A stretch of 64,000 nucleotides of DNA from an uncultured Clostridia bacterium (GCA_934121885.1 CAKOVH010000004.1:37629-101628); one strand, 5' to 3'; positions 17,728-25,983 are shown, counted from the stretch's first letter. Numbers and translations are program-made. The notes: generated by a model not told the origin, from the sequence alone.

Positions 17728-18096
17728 TTATACATTTACAATACTTACAATTTTAGGTTTCGGTACTACTAGTCCCATTGTTTGTTTAAAAGTAACCTTT
17801 ATATTTGGATTATTTATTGTTGTTTCTATTTCATATTCACCGTTTTCTTTCCATACATTAAATGCAATTCTGTGTTTTCCAACTGTCATTGGTACTTTTA
17901 CTTCTCTTCCAGCATTTAAAGTTGCTACAAGTTTTCCATCCATATAAACATCTACTGGCATTATTACTCCAGTAAGTTGATTTATTCTTGCAAATATTAC
18001 GCTTCCCTCATGTGGATAATTCTCTAAAGGATTTCCACACTTTGTGCAAAACTTTCCTGTTAAATCTACAGGTGCTCCACATTTATTACAAAACAC
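17728..18096 (-). CDS. Zinc-ribbon protein with a PEGA-like beta domain
   Basis: The N-terminus is a double-CxxC zinc ribbon (CNKCG at residues 3-7 and CTKCG at 18-22). A beta-rich domain with GSVIFARINQLTGVIMPVDV and YMDGKLVATLNAGREVKVPM follows, which resembles PEGA-type repeats. It has no membrane helix. Such proteins are common in Firmicutes but their role is not established. The start is a GTG with GGGGGAG 7 bases upstream. It lies 15 bases downstream of the ABC-F gene and is probably cotranscribed with it. Confidence 0.8.
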   Translation of the reverse strand: MFCNKCGAPVDLTGKFCTKCGNPLENYPHEGSVIFARINQLTGVIMPVDVYMDGKLVATLNAGREVKVPMTVGKHRIAFNVWKENGEYEIETTINNPNIKVTFKQTMGLVVPKPKIVSIVNV

Positions 18097-18111
18097 TTTA
18101 TTCTCCCCCTA

Positions 18112-19692
18112 TTATTCCATTCCTAGATACTCATTATATGTAACTTCTCTATCTACAACTTTATCTGCTTTTATATCTATTATTCTATTTGCTACAGTTT
18201 GTGTTAATTGGTGGTCATGTGAAGTAAATAGAATTATTCCTTTAAATTTTGCCATTCCCTCGTTTAGTGCTGTTATACTTTCCATATCTAAGTGGTTAGT
18301 AGGCTCATCAAATATTAGTAAATTTGCTCCAGATAGCATCATTTTAGAAAGAACGCATCTTACCTTTTCTCCTCCTGATAATACATTTACTTTTTTCAAA
18401 GCTTCTTCTCCTGAGAACAACATTCTTCCTAAGAAACTTCTAACATATGTTTCATCTGGATCTTTTGAATATCCTCTTAACCAATCTGTAATTGATAAAT
18501 CAGATTCAAATAAATAGTTGTTATCCTTTGGAAAATAGTTTGATGTAATTGTAGTTCCCCATACAAGCTCACCTTCATCAGGTTCAACCTCTCCTGCAAT
18601 TATTTGGAATAGTAAAGTTTTTGCATTTTCATTATCTGCTAAAAATGCTATTTTATCATTTGGCTTTACTGTAAAACTTACATTATCTAATATTTTTTCT
18701 CCATTAACTGTTTTGGTAATATTTTTAACTTGCAATATTTCCTTTCCAGGTTCTCTATCTGGTTTAAAGTCTATGTATGGATATTTTCTATTAGATGGTT
18801 TAATTTCATCTAATTCAATTTTCTCTAATGTCTTTTTTCTTGATGTTGCTTGCTTTGATTTTGATGCATTTGCGCTAAATCTAGCAATAAAGTCTTGTAA
18901 TTCCTTTATTTTTTCTTCTTTCTTTTTATTTGCATCTTTCATTTGCTTTAAAGCTAATTGACTAGACTCATACCAGAAATCGTAATTTCCTGGGTATACT
19001 TTAATCTTTCCAAAATCAACATCAGCAATATGTGTACATACTTTATTTAAAAAGTATCTATCATGTGATACAACAATTACTGTATTTTCAAAATTTATTA
19101 AGAATTCCTCTAACCAGTTAATACTCTTTAAGTCTAAGTCGTTTGTAGGCTCGTCTAATAAAAGAATATCTGGATTACCAAATAATGCTTGAGCAAGTAA
19201 CACTTTAACTTTTTCTTTTGCTTCTAATTCGCTCATTAATTTATAATGATTTTCTGGCTCAATTCCTAAATCATTTAAAAGTACTGCTGCATCAGATTCA
19301 GCATTCCATCCATCAAGTTCGGCAAATCTTTCTTCTAATTTAGCTGCTTTCATGCCATCTTCTTCTGAAAAATCTGGTTTAGCATATATCGCATCTTTTT
19401 CTTGCATAATGTTATATAGTTCTTGATTTCCCATTATAACTGTATTAATAACTGTATATTCCTCATATGCAAAGTGGTCTTGCTTTAAAACAGATAATCT
19501 TTCATTTTTTTCTTTAGAAACTTCTCCCTTACTTGGTTCAAGTTCTCCTGATAGAACTTTTAAAAATGTTGATTTACCAGCACCATTTGCACCGATAATT
19601 CCATAGCAACATCCTTTATTAAATTTGATGTTAACATCCTCAAATAACGTTCTTTTTCCAAAACGTATTGTAACTCCTGTAGCTGTTAGCAT
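18112..19692 (-). CDS. ybiT: ABC-F family ATPase, YbiT-type
   Basis: There are two ABC ATPase domains in one soluble chain. The first has GANGAGKST (about 36-44) and LLLDEPTNDLD; the second has signature LSGGEKVRC and LIFDEPTNHLD. An ABC-F linker rich in Lys and Ser (ARFSANASKSKQATSRKKTLEK) joins them. There are no membrane segments. ABC-F proteins act on the ribosome, and the YbiT group is thought to be a translation factor rather than a resistance determinant. The first signature motif is degenerate (LMSELEAKEKVKVLLAQAL instead of LSGG), as in YbiT relatives. The second P-loop is also weak (LADNENAKTLLFQ). GGGAGG lies 6 bases before the ATG. A CorA gene lies 24 bases upstream. Confidence 0.93.
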   Translation of the reverse strand: MLTATGVTIRFGKRTLFEDVNIKFNKGCCYGIIGANGAGKSTFLKVLSGELEPSKGEVSKEKNERLSVLKQDHFAYEEYTVINTVIMGNQELYNIMQEKDAIYAKPDFSEEDGMKAAKLEERFAELDGWNAESDAAVLLNDLGIEPENHYKLMSELEAKEKVKVLLAQALFGNPDILLLDEPTNDLDLKSINWLEEFLINFENTVIVVSHDRYFLNKVCTHIADVDFGKIKVYPGNYDFWYESSQLALKQMKDANKKKEEKIKELQDFIARFSANASKSKQATSRKKTLEKIELDEIKPSNRKYPYIDFKPDREPGKEILQVKNITKTVNGEKILDNVSFTVKPNDKIAFLADNENAKTLLFQIIAGEVEPDEGELVWGTTITSNYFPKDNNYLFESDLSITDWLRGYSKDPDETYVRSFLGRMLFSGEEALKKVNVLSGGEKVRCVLSKMMLSGANLLIFDEPTNHLDMESITALNEGMAKFKGIILFTSHDHQLTQTVANRIIDIKADKVVDREVTYNEYLGME

Positions 19693-19716
19693 TTTATTTC
19701 CTCCCTTTAATATATT

Positions 19717-20661
19717 TTACCCTAGCATTTGTTTTCTTCTAAGCCATATAATAGCTATTAATCCTATTATTAATGAAAATAGCACAATTGCAACAAAACC
19801 AAATGGGTTATCTTGTAATGGCACTGGAACGTTCATTCCCCAATAACTTGATATCATTGTTGGTATAGCTAATATAATTGTTATTGCAGTTAAAAATTGC
19901 ATTGCTCCATTTAAGTTATTTGAAATAATTGAAGCGTATGCATCTAGCGTTTCTGTTAATATATCACTATATATTCTACTCATTTCAATAGCTTGTTTAT
20001 TTTCGATAATTGCATCATCTAAAATATCTTCGTCTTCTTCATATAGTTTAATTAGGTTGCCTCTTAAAGTTTTTTCCATTACAACTTCGTTTGATTTTAA
20101 TGATGTTGTAAAATATACCAAACTCTTTTTCAAACTTAAAAGTTTTAATAATTCCTTATTTTTCATAGAATTTTTTAAAACTCCTTCTGCAACCTCTGTT
20201 TCTTTATTTAATCTTTTTAATAAACTTAAGAATCTTTCAGAATTTGAATAGAAAATTTGTAAAAGTAATCTACTCTTTTTATATGTTATAACATTTTTCT
20301 TTTTTTCAAGTTCTTGTATAATGTAGTTATCTGTTAAAGATACTGTTATAAAGTAATCATCTCTTACAAAAATAATTCCTATTGGCATTGTACTATAAAC
20401 TTTATTACCACTTTCAACTTCAATTACAGGAACATCTATAATAAATAAGATTGTATTATCATCTTCTTCATAGTCAATTCTGGCCTTTTCTTCGTAGTCT
20501 AATGCGTATCTTATGAAATCCTCTTCTATATTAACATTTTTACATACTTTTTTTATCTCTTCTTCAGTCGGCGCTACCATGTTAATCCAATTTCCCTTTA
20601 AAAATTCATCTGTTTCTTTTGTTTTATTTGTTTTTATATCTGTATTAAACATTTTTAACAT
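19717..20661 (-). CDS. corA: CorA-like magnesium/divalent cation channel
   Basis: A 314-residue protein with a large cytoplasmic N-terminal domain, a long coiled-coil stalk (about 150-245) and two membrane helices at the C-terminus. The signature YWGMNVPVP follows the first helix and the chain ends in the basic tail WLRRKQML, as in the CorA/MIT family. The ATG at 20661 has GGGGTG 6 bases upstream; a GTG three codons earlier is in frame but worse placed. It is the first gene of the minus-strand run corA, ybiT, zinc-ribbon. Confidence 0.93.
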   Translation of the reverse strand: MLKMFNTDIKTNKTKETDEFLKGNWINMVAPTEEEIKKVCKNVNIEEDFIRYALDYEEKARIDYEEDDNTILFIIDVPVIEVESGNKVYSTMPIGIIFVRDDYFITVSLTDNYIIQELEKKKNVITYKKSRLLLQIFYSNSERFLSLLKRLNKETEVAEGVLKNSMKNKELLKLLSLKKSLVYFTTSLKSNEVVMEKTLRGNLIKLYEEDEDILDDAIIENKQAIEMSRIYSDILTETLDAYASIISNNLNGAMQFLTAITIILAIPTMISSYWGMNVPVPLQDNPFGFVAIVLFSLIIGLIAIIWLRRKQMLG

Positions 20662-20728
20662 AGTAATCACCCCACGCTCTATATATTAACATATTTTCCC
20701 CTTAATTACAACTTTCTAATCAAAAATA

Positions 20729-20757
20729 TTGACAAACTGCTTTCTTAGTCTTATAAT
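20729..20757 (+). promoter_or_regulatory. Promoter of tRNA-Lys
   Basis: Perfect TTGACA (20729-20734) and TATAAT (20752-20757) with a 17-base spacer end 26 bases before the tRNA. Confidence 0.85.
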
Positions 20758-20783
20758 ATTATTGTTATTTTAATTTAATATAT

Positions 20784-20859
20784 GCGCCATTAGCTCAGTT
20801 GGTAGAGCAGTTGACTCTTAATCAAATGGTCGGAGGTTCGAATCCTCTATGGCGCACCA
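20784..20859 (+). tRNA. tRNA-Lys(CUU)
   Basis: The 76-base cloverleaf has acceptor GCGCCAT / ATGGCGC, D-arm GCTC...GAGC, T-arm GGAGG TTCGAAT CCTCT and encoded CCA. The anticodon loop CTCTTAA gives CTT. Anticodon-stem pair 1 is a G-A mismatch. A tRNA-Lys(UUU) is encoded at 34806-34881. Confidence 0.95.
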
Positions 20860-20864
20860 TGTAA

Positions 20865-20898
20865 AAAACAATCAGAAATAAATCTGGTTGTTTTTTGT
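20865..20898 (+). terminator. Terminator of tRNA-Lys
   Basis: AAAACAATCAGA pairs with TCTGGTTGTTTT and is followed by Ts, 6 bases after the CCA. Confidence 0.85.
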
Positions 20899-21216
20899 TG
20901 ACTAAGACAAGTCGGATAGTTTTACACATTTATTTGCCACATACATTACTAATATAAGTTATTCATAATAAGTTAAAAAAATTGTTGAAAAATATGGAAA
21001 AATGTGGTAGGATATAATGTGGAAGGATACTACAAATATGCTAAAATATAAATACGTAGTATTATAATTGTTGAAGATTTTTATGAGTCATTATCTAATA
21101 AGGGACAAATTGGTATATATGATGATGTTAACGAGTATAAAACCTACATATACGAAATAAACAACCTATTACAAATGAAAAAATATAAAGATTCTAATTA
21201 GGAAAGGATGATTGAA
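20899..21216. other. Gap between tRNA-Lys and the five-gene cassette
   Basis: About 315 bases without an intact gene. It holds a TATAAT at 21013-21018 and a possible broken short reading frame (21038-21201). No other structure stood out. Confidence 0.5.
21038..21201 (+). pseudogene. Possible frameshifted small reading frame
   Basis: An ATG at 21038 with GGAAGGAT upstream reads MLKYKYVVL and stops. One frame over, the same stretch is open from 21052 to the TAG at 21201 and ends VEDFYESLSNKGQIGIYDD, then NLLQMKKYKDSN. The second part looks protein-like in composition, and joining the two needs a single frame change. It lies 15 bases before the kinase gene and could be the decayed or shifted first gene of the cassette. 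I cannot identify a family. Confidence 0.25.
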
Positions 21217-21810
21217 TTGCAGTTTTTTGTAATAGAAGGGGATAATGGAACTGGAAAAGATAGTTTAGCACAAAAATTTCAAGCTGAAGGATTTAAAATT
21301 ATTACATATGACAGCAGAATTAAAAAATTTGAAGAAATTGCTAAATCAATGAATGGGAAAAATAAAGTACTACATTTTATGGCTTATAATAAGGCATGTG
21401 GGGATTTAGCTAAGGAAGAAAGACAAACTAATAATGTGATGTTAATTAGATATTTTATTAGTTCATTAGCTGCTGCGTATTCAGATGGTGTATTTTCATA
21501 TGAGGAAACAATGAAATTGCTTGATAAAACATATTCTAAATTTGAAAAACCAGATGTAATTATAAGGCTAAAATGTGATAATAAAGAAAGAATAAGAAGA
21601 ATAGAAGAAAGAAATAGTGTTAATTTTGATGATAAAACTATAAGCAGAGAAAATAGATATAGTTGGATTACTGATAGAATAAAAGAAAAAATAGATATAA
21701 ACTGGATTGAAATTGATACTTCCAATAAATGTGTAGAGGAGGTATATGATTATACTAGAGTTTTATTGAGGTTATTACATAAAAATAATATAGAACATAA
21801 TGAAATTTAA
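21217..21810 (+). CDS. P-loop kinase of the thymidylate kinase-like type
   Basis: The 197-residue protein opens with a Walker A loop, EGDNGTGKDS (residues 7-16, Lys14), unlike the usual GxDGxGKST of dTMP kinase because Asp follows the lysine. Later segments fit the nucleoside monophosphate kinase fold: KPDVIIRLKCDNKERIRRIEERN (Walker B-like plus lid) and a C-terminal helix. The substrate is not predictable. A TTG at 21217 is the preferred start (GGAAAGG 9-10 bases upstream, product begins MQFFVIEG); the ATG three codons earlier abuts the ribosome site. It is the first intact gene of the five-gene cassette, 19 bases before the CYTH gene. Confidence 0.75.
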   Translation: MQFFVIEGDNGTGKDSLAQKFQAEGFKIITYDSRIKKFEEIAKSMNGKNKVLHFMAYNKACGDLAKEERQTNNVMLIRYFISSLAAAYSDGVFSYEETMKLLDKTYSKFEKPDVIIRLKCDNKERIRRIEERNSVNFDDKTISRENRYSWITDRIKEKIDINWIEIDTSNKCVEEVYDYTRVLLRLLHKNNIEHNEI

Positions 21811-21829
21811 AATTAGAAAGGAGAATAAA

Positions 21830-22321
21830 ATGGAAATTGAAAGGAAATTTAAGGTCAACAAAATTCCTGAGGAAATTGAAAAATGTGAGAGAGAGGAGAT
21901 TGAGCAAGGATATTTATGTATAAAGCCCACTGTTAGAATTAGAAAAATCAATAATGAATATACATTAAATTATAAATGGAAAAACAAAAATATTACTGAA
22001 CAAAAGGCAATTCAGAACATTGAATATGAGATGCCTTTAACAAAGGAAAACTATGAGCATTTATATCATAAAGTAGATAATCACATGATAATAAAAACAA
22101 GATATAAAGTTCCAATTAATGAAAATTTAATAGCTGAGGTAGATGTTTTTCATGGTAATCTAAATGGGCTTGTTTTTGCAGAAGTTGAGTTTCCAGATAT
22201 AGAAACTTCCGAAAAGTTTGTTCAACCTGATTGGCTAGGAGAAGATATATCTTTTGACAAAAGATACGACAATACGCTTTTATCTAAAATAGAAACTTAT
22301 GACGAAAAATATTTTGAATAA
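21830..22321 (+). CDS. CYTH domain protein (triphosphate tunnel metalloenzyme fold)
   Basis: The protein begins MEIERKFKV, which is the CYTH ExExK signature (Glu2, Glu4, Lys6) right at the N-terminus. Alternating charged strands follow: RIRKINNEYTLNYKWKNKN, EYEMPLTKENYEHLY, IIKTRYKVP, AEVDVFHGNLNGLVFAEVEF and SFDKRYDNTLL. CYTH enzymes bind triphosphates in a basic and acidic barrel and include inorganic triphosphatases, thiamine triphosphatases and class IV adenylate cyclases. The 163-residue length fits a bare CYTH domain. AAAGGAG lies 7 bases before the ATG at 21830. Together with the kinase before it, it suggests a phosphorylated small-molecule substrate in this pathway (inference). Confidence 0.88.
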   Translation: MEIERKFKVNKIPEEIEKCEREEIEQGYLCIKPTVRIRKINNEYTLNYKWKNKNITEQKAIQNIEYEMPLTKENYEHLYHKVDNHMIIKTRYKVPINENLIAEVDVFHGNLNGLVFAEVEFPDIETSEKFVQPDWLGEDISFDKRYDNTLLSKIETYDEKYFE

Positions 22322-22339
22322 TAAAAGGATTGATAAACA

Positions 22340-23512
22340 ATGAAAAAAGAATTAGAAGATTTCATAAATTTAAGAGATGAAAGAAGAAATAGTGCTTATG
22401 CTAAATTAAAATTACTTATATATGGTGTTCAAGATGCACCAGAAATTTTTTCAAAATTTCAATTATTATTTAAAGAAGAACATTATGCATATGACAACGG
22501 AAATTGGGGAGTAGATAAGAAAAGACTAACACCAACTGAAGTTTTACTACCAGGAGGCATAGTTTCAAAGTTACATATAAGACCAGACTCTCCTATTACA
22601 TTAAAAGAAGATGAAGGAAAATTATATATTTTATTAGATGGAAAATATATATCAGAATTTAAATTTCTTCCCAGACCAAATTTTTGGAATTATACAACTA
22701 AAAAAGGAACACCAACAAAAAAATTGGCACAAATGTACGGATTAAACAGTTTGAACTTTAATATCTTTTCAGGATGCGAATTTTGGAATGTTGGAAAAGG
22801 ATGCAAATTTTGTTCTGTAAAAAGTACTGTAAATGGTGAAAATCCAATAGAAATAAAAAAATCACCGGAAGAATTAGCAGATGTATGTGAATTGACAACT
22901 AAATATGATGACATTAATTATATTATAGTGACAGGTGGCTCTCATTTAAATCAGGATGAAGAATTTCTGGCTCATTTAGATGTAATAAAAGCAATTAGAT
23001 ATAAGCTGCCTTGGAACGGAAAGATTAAAGGCAACATATCAATGATGCCTCCAAAGGACTTAAAAAAGTTGGATGAACTTTATAATAATGAAGTTGAAAA
23101 CCCAAGTTTTAATATGGAAGCATGGCCAAAAGAAAATTTTGAAAAAATTTGTCCAGGAAAAGCTGAATATGTTGGCTTTGATCATATTGTAGAATCCCTT
23201 ATGTATTTAGAAAGTTTATATGGTCCAGGTAAAGTATGGTCAAATTTTGTTGCTGGCATTGTTCCTTTAGATGATTTGAAAGATGGTTTCACTTTTATGG
23301 CTGAGAGAGGAATAATTCCAGGAGCCAATATATATCATGCTGAAGTAGGCTCCATAATTGGTAACAGCTTAGGAAGAATAGATGAAGACTATGTTCTTGA
23401 ATTATACAGACATGCTGCCGATCTTTATTATAAATATGATTACAAACCATTTTTTGATGCTGGAGTACTAAGAAATAGTCTAGCAAATGAAGTATATGAG
23501 GGATTGTTATAA
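22340..23512 (+). CDS. Radical SAM-like protein with CX8CX2C cluster motif
   Basis: The 390-residue protein has a roughly 130-residue N-terminal extension and then FNIFSGCEFWNVGKGCKFCSV, with Cys146, Cys155 and Cys158. The last CxFC, the following aromatic/basic context and the downstream IIVTGGSHLN (a glycine-rich SAM-binding-like strand) point to a radical SAM TIM barrel. The usual CX3CX2C spacing is stretched to CX8CX2C. Later parts (NPSFNMEAWPKENFEKICPGK, GFDHIVESLMYLESLYGPGKVWSNFVAG, ERGIIPGANIYHAEVGS) resemble barrel strands of SAM enzymes. The reaction is unknown. It sits 18 bases after the CYTH gene and 2 bases before the hydrolase gene, so it is clearly one operon. Confidence 0.75.
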   Translation: MKKELEDFINLRDERRNSAYAKLKLLIYGVQDAPEIFSKFQLLFKEEHYAYDNGNWGVDKKRLTPTEVLLPGGIVSKLHIRPDSPITLKEDEGKLYILLDGKYISEFKFLPRPNFWNYTTKKGTPTKKLAQMYGLNSLNFNIFSGCEFWNVGKGCKFCSVKSTVNGENPIEIKKSPEELADVCELTTKYDDINYIIVTGGSHLNQDEEFLAHLDVIKAIRYKLPWNGKIKGNISMMPPKDLKKLDELYNNEVENPSFNMEAWPKENFEKICPGKAEYVGFDHIVESLMYLESLYGPGKVWSNFVAGIVPLDDLKDGFTFMAERGIIPGANIYHAEVGSIIGNSLGRIDEDYVLELYRHAADLYYKYDYKPFFDAGVLRNSLANEVYEGLL

Positions 23513-23514
23513 TT

Positions 23515-24102
23515 ATGAAAAAAATTTTGTATTGGCCAGGTATTGGACAAAATACTGATATATTAAAGTATTTTAGAAATGAATTTACTAATGATTATAA
23601 AATAGATATGATAGATTTTAAATATGATATTGGAGATCTTAACCCACAAAACTGGGATATCATCCACAATAATTATGACTGGTGGATTGGTATAAGCCTT
23701 GGAGCATCATTAGCTTATTATTCTTATAATTATGTAACAGAAAGACATAAACCTTATAGGTTAATTCTAATAAATCCATTTTCATCCAGAAAACTTTTAT
23801 CTAGTGAAAAAGGGTTCAACATGTTAAATCAGTGGGATTTTTCACCCAAAGAGATTGAAATAAAAGTTAAAGAATTTGATTTAGTATCTTCGGTATTTGA
23901 CACAAAGATTCCAACATACCATGGTATTGAACTATTGAATAAAACAATTTCAAACAATAAAAATATTGTATTTGTGGACAGTACTCATACTATTGATAAT
24001 ATAGAAGCGCAAATACAATTAGCAAATATTTTTATGGAAAAGAGTGATAAAAATGTCGGAATTAACTATTGCCACATTTATAAGCAATACAGAAAAATAT
24101 AA
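23515..24102 (+). CDS. Small alpha/beta hydrolase-fold protein
   Basis: The N-terminus reads MKKILYWPGIGQNTDI, a typical first strand and oxyanion loop. The nucleophile elbow is GISLGAS with Ser61, and a late histidine sits in DSTHTID (His158). The 195-residue length fits minimal alpha/beta hydrolases. The substrate could be an ester or thioester, but the sequence does not say. It starts 2 bases after the radical SAM stop, with only a weak GAGGGA site, suggesting translational coupling. Its last 50 bases overlap the glycosyltransferase gene. Confidence 0.75.
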   Translation: MKKILYWPGIGQNTDILKYFRNEFTNDYKIDMIDFKYDIGDLNPQNWDIIHNNYDWWIGISLGASLAYYSYNYVTERHKPYRLILINPFSSRKLLSSEKGFNMLNQWDFSPKEIEIKVKEFDLVSSVFDTKIPTYHGIELLNKTISNNKNIVFVDSTHTIDNIEAQIQLANIFMEKSDKNVGINYCHIYKQYRKI

Positions 24103-24997
24103 TAATAATTTTTTTGACTTTTGTACTTTATTGGGTAAAAAAATAAATATAGATATAATTATTTTTACTGATAAAAAATTGAATATAAAAAATAATAATG
24201 TTAGGCAAATAATTCAAAAAAATACAACAAAGTATAAAAGAATAATAGAACTTATTAAAATCTGTAATTCCGAAAACATTTTATGTATAGACAATGATAT
24301 TACAATATATTTTAATGAATTAAAAAAATTTGTAAATGATTTTATTTTAGGAGACTCTGATTTGGCGTGGGGAAAAATTAAAGCGAAGCATACTCAAGGT
24401 CTAATTCCTAACCTTATAAGAATTGACAAAAATTTATCACATGATTATATTAGACCATTTCTTTGGAAGATGAATATTGGAGTTAGTATACCAGGTCAAA
24501 TTTTCATAATGAAAAAGAAAAACTTTATTAATAATTTACCTGATAAAGATACAGTATATGATGATTTAACACTTGGGATGATAGCAAGAAAATGCAATTT
24601 AAAGGTATATTATTCAAAATCTACCTTAGGAGAAGAATTACCAAAAGAAAACTTTACTAATCTAATAATCCAGAGAAAAAGATGGGCTAAGGGATTTGCC
24701 CAATCTATTGAAACTAGTAAAAACATTGGAATGCTTAAATTCGTAATAATTCATGGCTTTATGTATCATTTATTGTGGATTGTTTATTATTTAATTTTAA
24801 TACTAATTGGAATGAAGAGTAAAGAAATATCAATAATCTTTTTTTTGCTGGTAGGTATTTTTTTGGCAGAATTTTCACTTAAGGATTTCTTTTATGCGAT
24901 ATTGTATATGATAATATTTCCCCTCGTTCATGTAATATGGGGAATTGAATTCAATAAAAATATATTCAATATGAAAGGTCAATTTAATAAAATTTAA
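24053..24997 (+). CDS. Membrane glycosyltransferase family 2-like
   Basis: Family 2 features are present: a DxD metal and sugar-nucleotide site DND (Asp80, Asp82), an acidic YDDLTLGMIARK stretch, and QRKRW (Gln207 to Trp211), the QxxRW motif of processive membrane GT2 enzymes. Hydrophobic segments at about 230-255, 258-275 and 280-300 anchor the C-terminus. The length of 314 residues is shorter than cellulose or hyaluronan synthases. The ATG at 24053 is used; a GTG three codons earlier is in frame. The start lies inside the hydrolase gene (50-base overlap), making this the coupled last member of the cassette. A glycolipid or glycan product at the membrane is inferred. Confidence 0.8.
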   Translation: MSELTIATFISNTEKYNNNFFDFCTLLGKKINIDIIIFTDKKLNIKNNNVRQIIQKNTTKYKRIIELIKICNSENILCIDNDITIYFNELKKFVNDFILGDSDLAWGKIKAKHTQGLIPNLIRIDKNLSHDYIRPFLWKMNIGVSIPGQIFIMKKKNFINNLPDKDTVYDDLTLGMIARKCNLKVYYSKSTLGEELPKENFTNLIIQRKRWAKGFAQSIETSKNIGMLKFVIIHGFMYHLLWIVYYLILILIGMKSKEISIIFFLLVGIFLAEFSLKDFFYAILYMIIFPLVHVIWGIEFNKNIFNMKGQFNKI

Positions 24998-25086
24998 TAA
25001 AATACAGAATTAAAAGTAAGAGTTAAAAATAATCTAAAGAAAAAAATGCTAAATATAGAAGTAAATTTCACATTTGATTAAATTTG

Positions 25087-25197
25087 CTAGTCTAAGAGAA
25101 AATTATAGCAAATGAAGTGTTTTTTCGTTTTGCCTCTGTATGATTGTATTACATAGAACTGAATTGCGTTTTTAAATTTTAACAATGATAAACTCAT
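25087..25197 (-). pseudogene. Remnant of a transposase N-terminus (IS1634-like)
   Basis: An ATG at 25197 with AAAGGAG upstream opens a 36-residue frame whose middle part, FKNAIQFYVIQSYRGKTKK, resembles the first residues of IS1634-type (IS4 superfamily) transposases, which usually read like KNATxxYVIKSYRENGK. The frame then loses similarity and stops. No transposase body, DDE motif or terminal repeats were found. It is most likely a leftover of a deleted insertion sequence. The family assignment is from memory and tentative. Confidence 0.4.
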
Positions 25198-25262
25198 AAA
25201 ATTAATACTCCTTTATGATTTATGTATTATTTAACATTACGACACAATACGAAAGAAAAAAT

Positions 25263-25306
25263 AAAAAATTGATATAAGCATTACCAATGCTTATATCAAT
25301 TTTTTT
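25263..25306. terminator. Bidirectional terminator
   Basis: AAATTGATATAAGCATT pairs with AATGCTTATATCAATTT around ACC, with A-run and T-run flanks on both sides. It serves the signal peptidase gene (minus) and could stop readthrough from the cassette (plus). Confidence 0.9.
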
Positions 25307-25319
25307 GTTCGACTAACAG

Positions 25320-25781
25320 TCAAATTTTCTCATCATAACTTTCTGTATCAGTATATTTATACTCGCTTTCTAAATACTCTTCATCTAATTCTTTTTCATT
25401 TATATATACCTTTCCATTTTCAATTTTTATATGTTCTCCTGGAAGTCCTATTACCCTTTTCATATATCTCTTTTTAAATGTATTAATTTCAAAATTAAAC
25501 CTGTTATCATATTTTGCCATTACATTTGTTATATCAAATTCTTCCTTTGATATATATAATTTACTAGGTTCATCCAAAACAATTATATCTCCCCTTTGTA
25601 TATTTCTTCTATTTGAAACTATTTTCCATCTATTTGTGTTTTTTATTTCCTTTGGTGAAATTGTTGGATACATTGACATTCCTGCTGTCGTTACAGGATA
25701 TACAAAATAACTTGTAATTAATATGTATATTATAAATGCACTGGCAGTACTTATAAGAATTTTTAAAATAGTTTTTTTCAT
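25320..25781 (-). CDS. lepB: Signal peptidase I, lacking the C-terminal box E
   Basis: Type I signal peptidases cut signal peptides from exported proteins at the outer face of the membrane. Seen here: an N-terminal membrane anchor (about 5-28), box B GMSMYPTI with nucleophile Ser36, box C RGDIIVLDEP and box D MKRVIGLPGE with the general base Lys108. The protein stops at residue 153 after LDEEYLESEYKYTDTES. The usual VPEGHYFVLGDNR box E and the final strand are missing. Reading past the TGA gives no further similarity. The Ser-Lys dyad is intact, but a shortened fold may be inactive or specialised. It is flanked on its 3' side by a terminator and a transposase scrap. Confidence 0.85.
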   Translation of the reverse strand: MKKTILKILISTASAFIIYILITSYFVYPVTTAGMSMYPTISPKEIKNTNRWKIVSNRRNIQRGDIIVLDEPSKLYISKEEFDITNVMAKYDNRFNFEINTFKKRYMKRVIGLPGEHIKIENGKVYINEKELDEEYLESEYKYTDTESYDEKI

Positions 25782-25861
25782 ATATTTTCCTTATTATATT
25801 AATATTTTAATTTATTATATATATTATCTATTCAACATGCAACTATATTTATGGTTATAAA

Positions 25862-25878
25862 GTTACATTTAGTAACTA
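25862..25878. repeat. Inverted repeat upstream of the sigma-factor promoter
   Basis: AGTTAC (25862-25867) and GTAACT (25873-25878) flank ATTTA. The repeat ends 20 bases before the -35 box, so it is a candidate operator for the sigma/anti-sigma operon. Confidence 0.4.
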
Positions 25879-25898
25879 TTGTTTTTCATCAAAAATAT

Positions 25899-25927
25899 TG
25901 ATACTTAACTCATATTGTTATATAATA
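25899..25927 (+). promoter_or_regulatory. Promoter of the sigma/anti-sigma operon
   Basis: TTGATA (25899-25904) and TATAAT (25922-25927) with a 17-base spacer. It lies 145 bases before the start codon and therefore implies a long leader. Confidence 0.7.
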
Positions 25928-25983
25928 CTAGTTGGTAAAATAATACCATATATTTATAATAATGTAAAATTTAATATGAAGTC

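Larger units (their letters stand above)
24998..25319. other. Gap between the cassette and the signal peptidase gene
   Basis: About 320 bases with no intact gene. It contains a transposase-like scrap on minus (25087-25197) and a strong bidirectional hairpin terminator (25263-25306). Confidence 0.7.
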
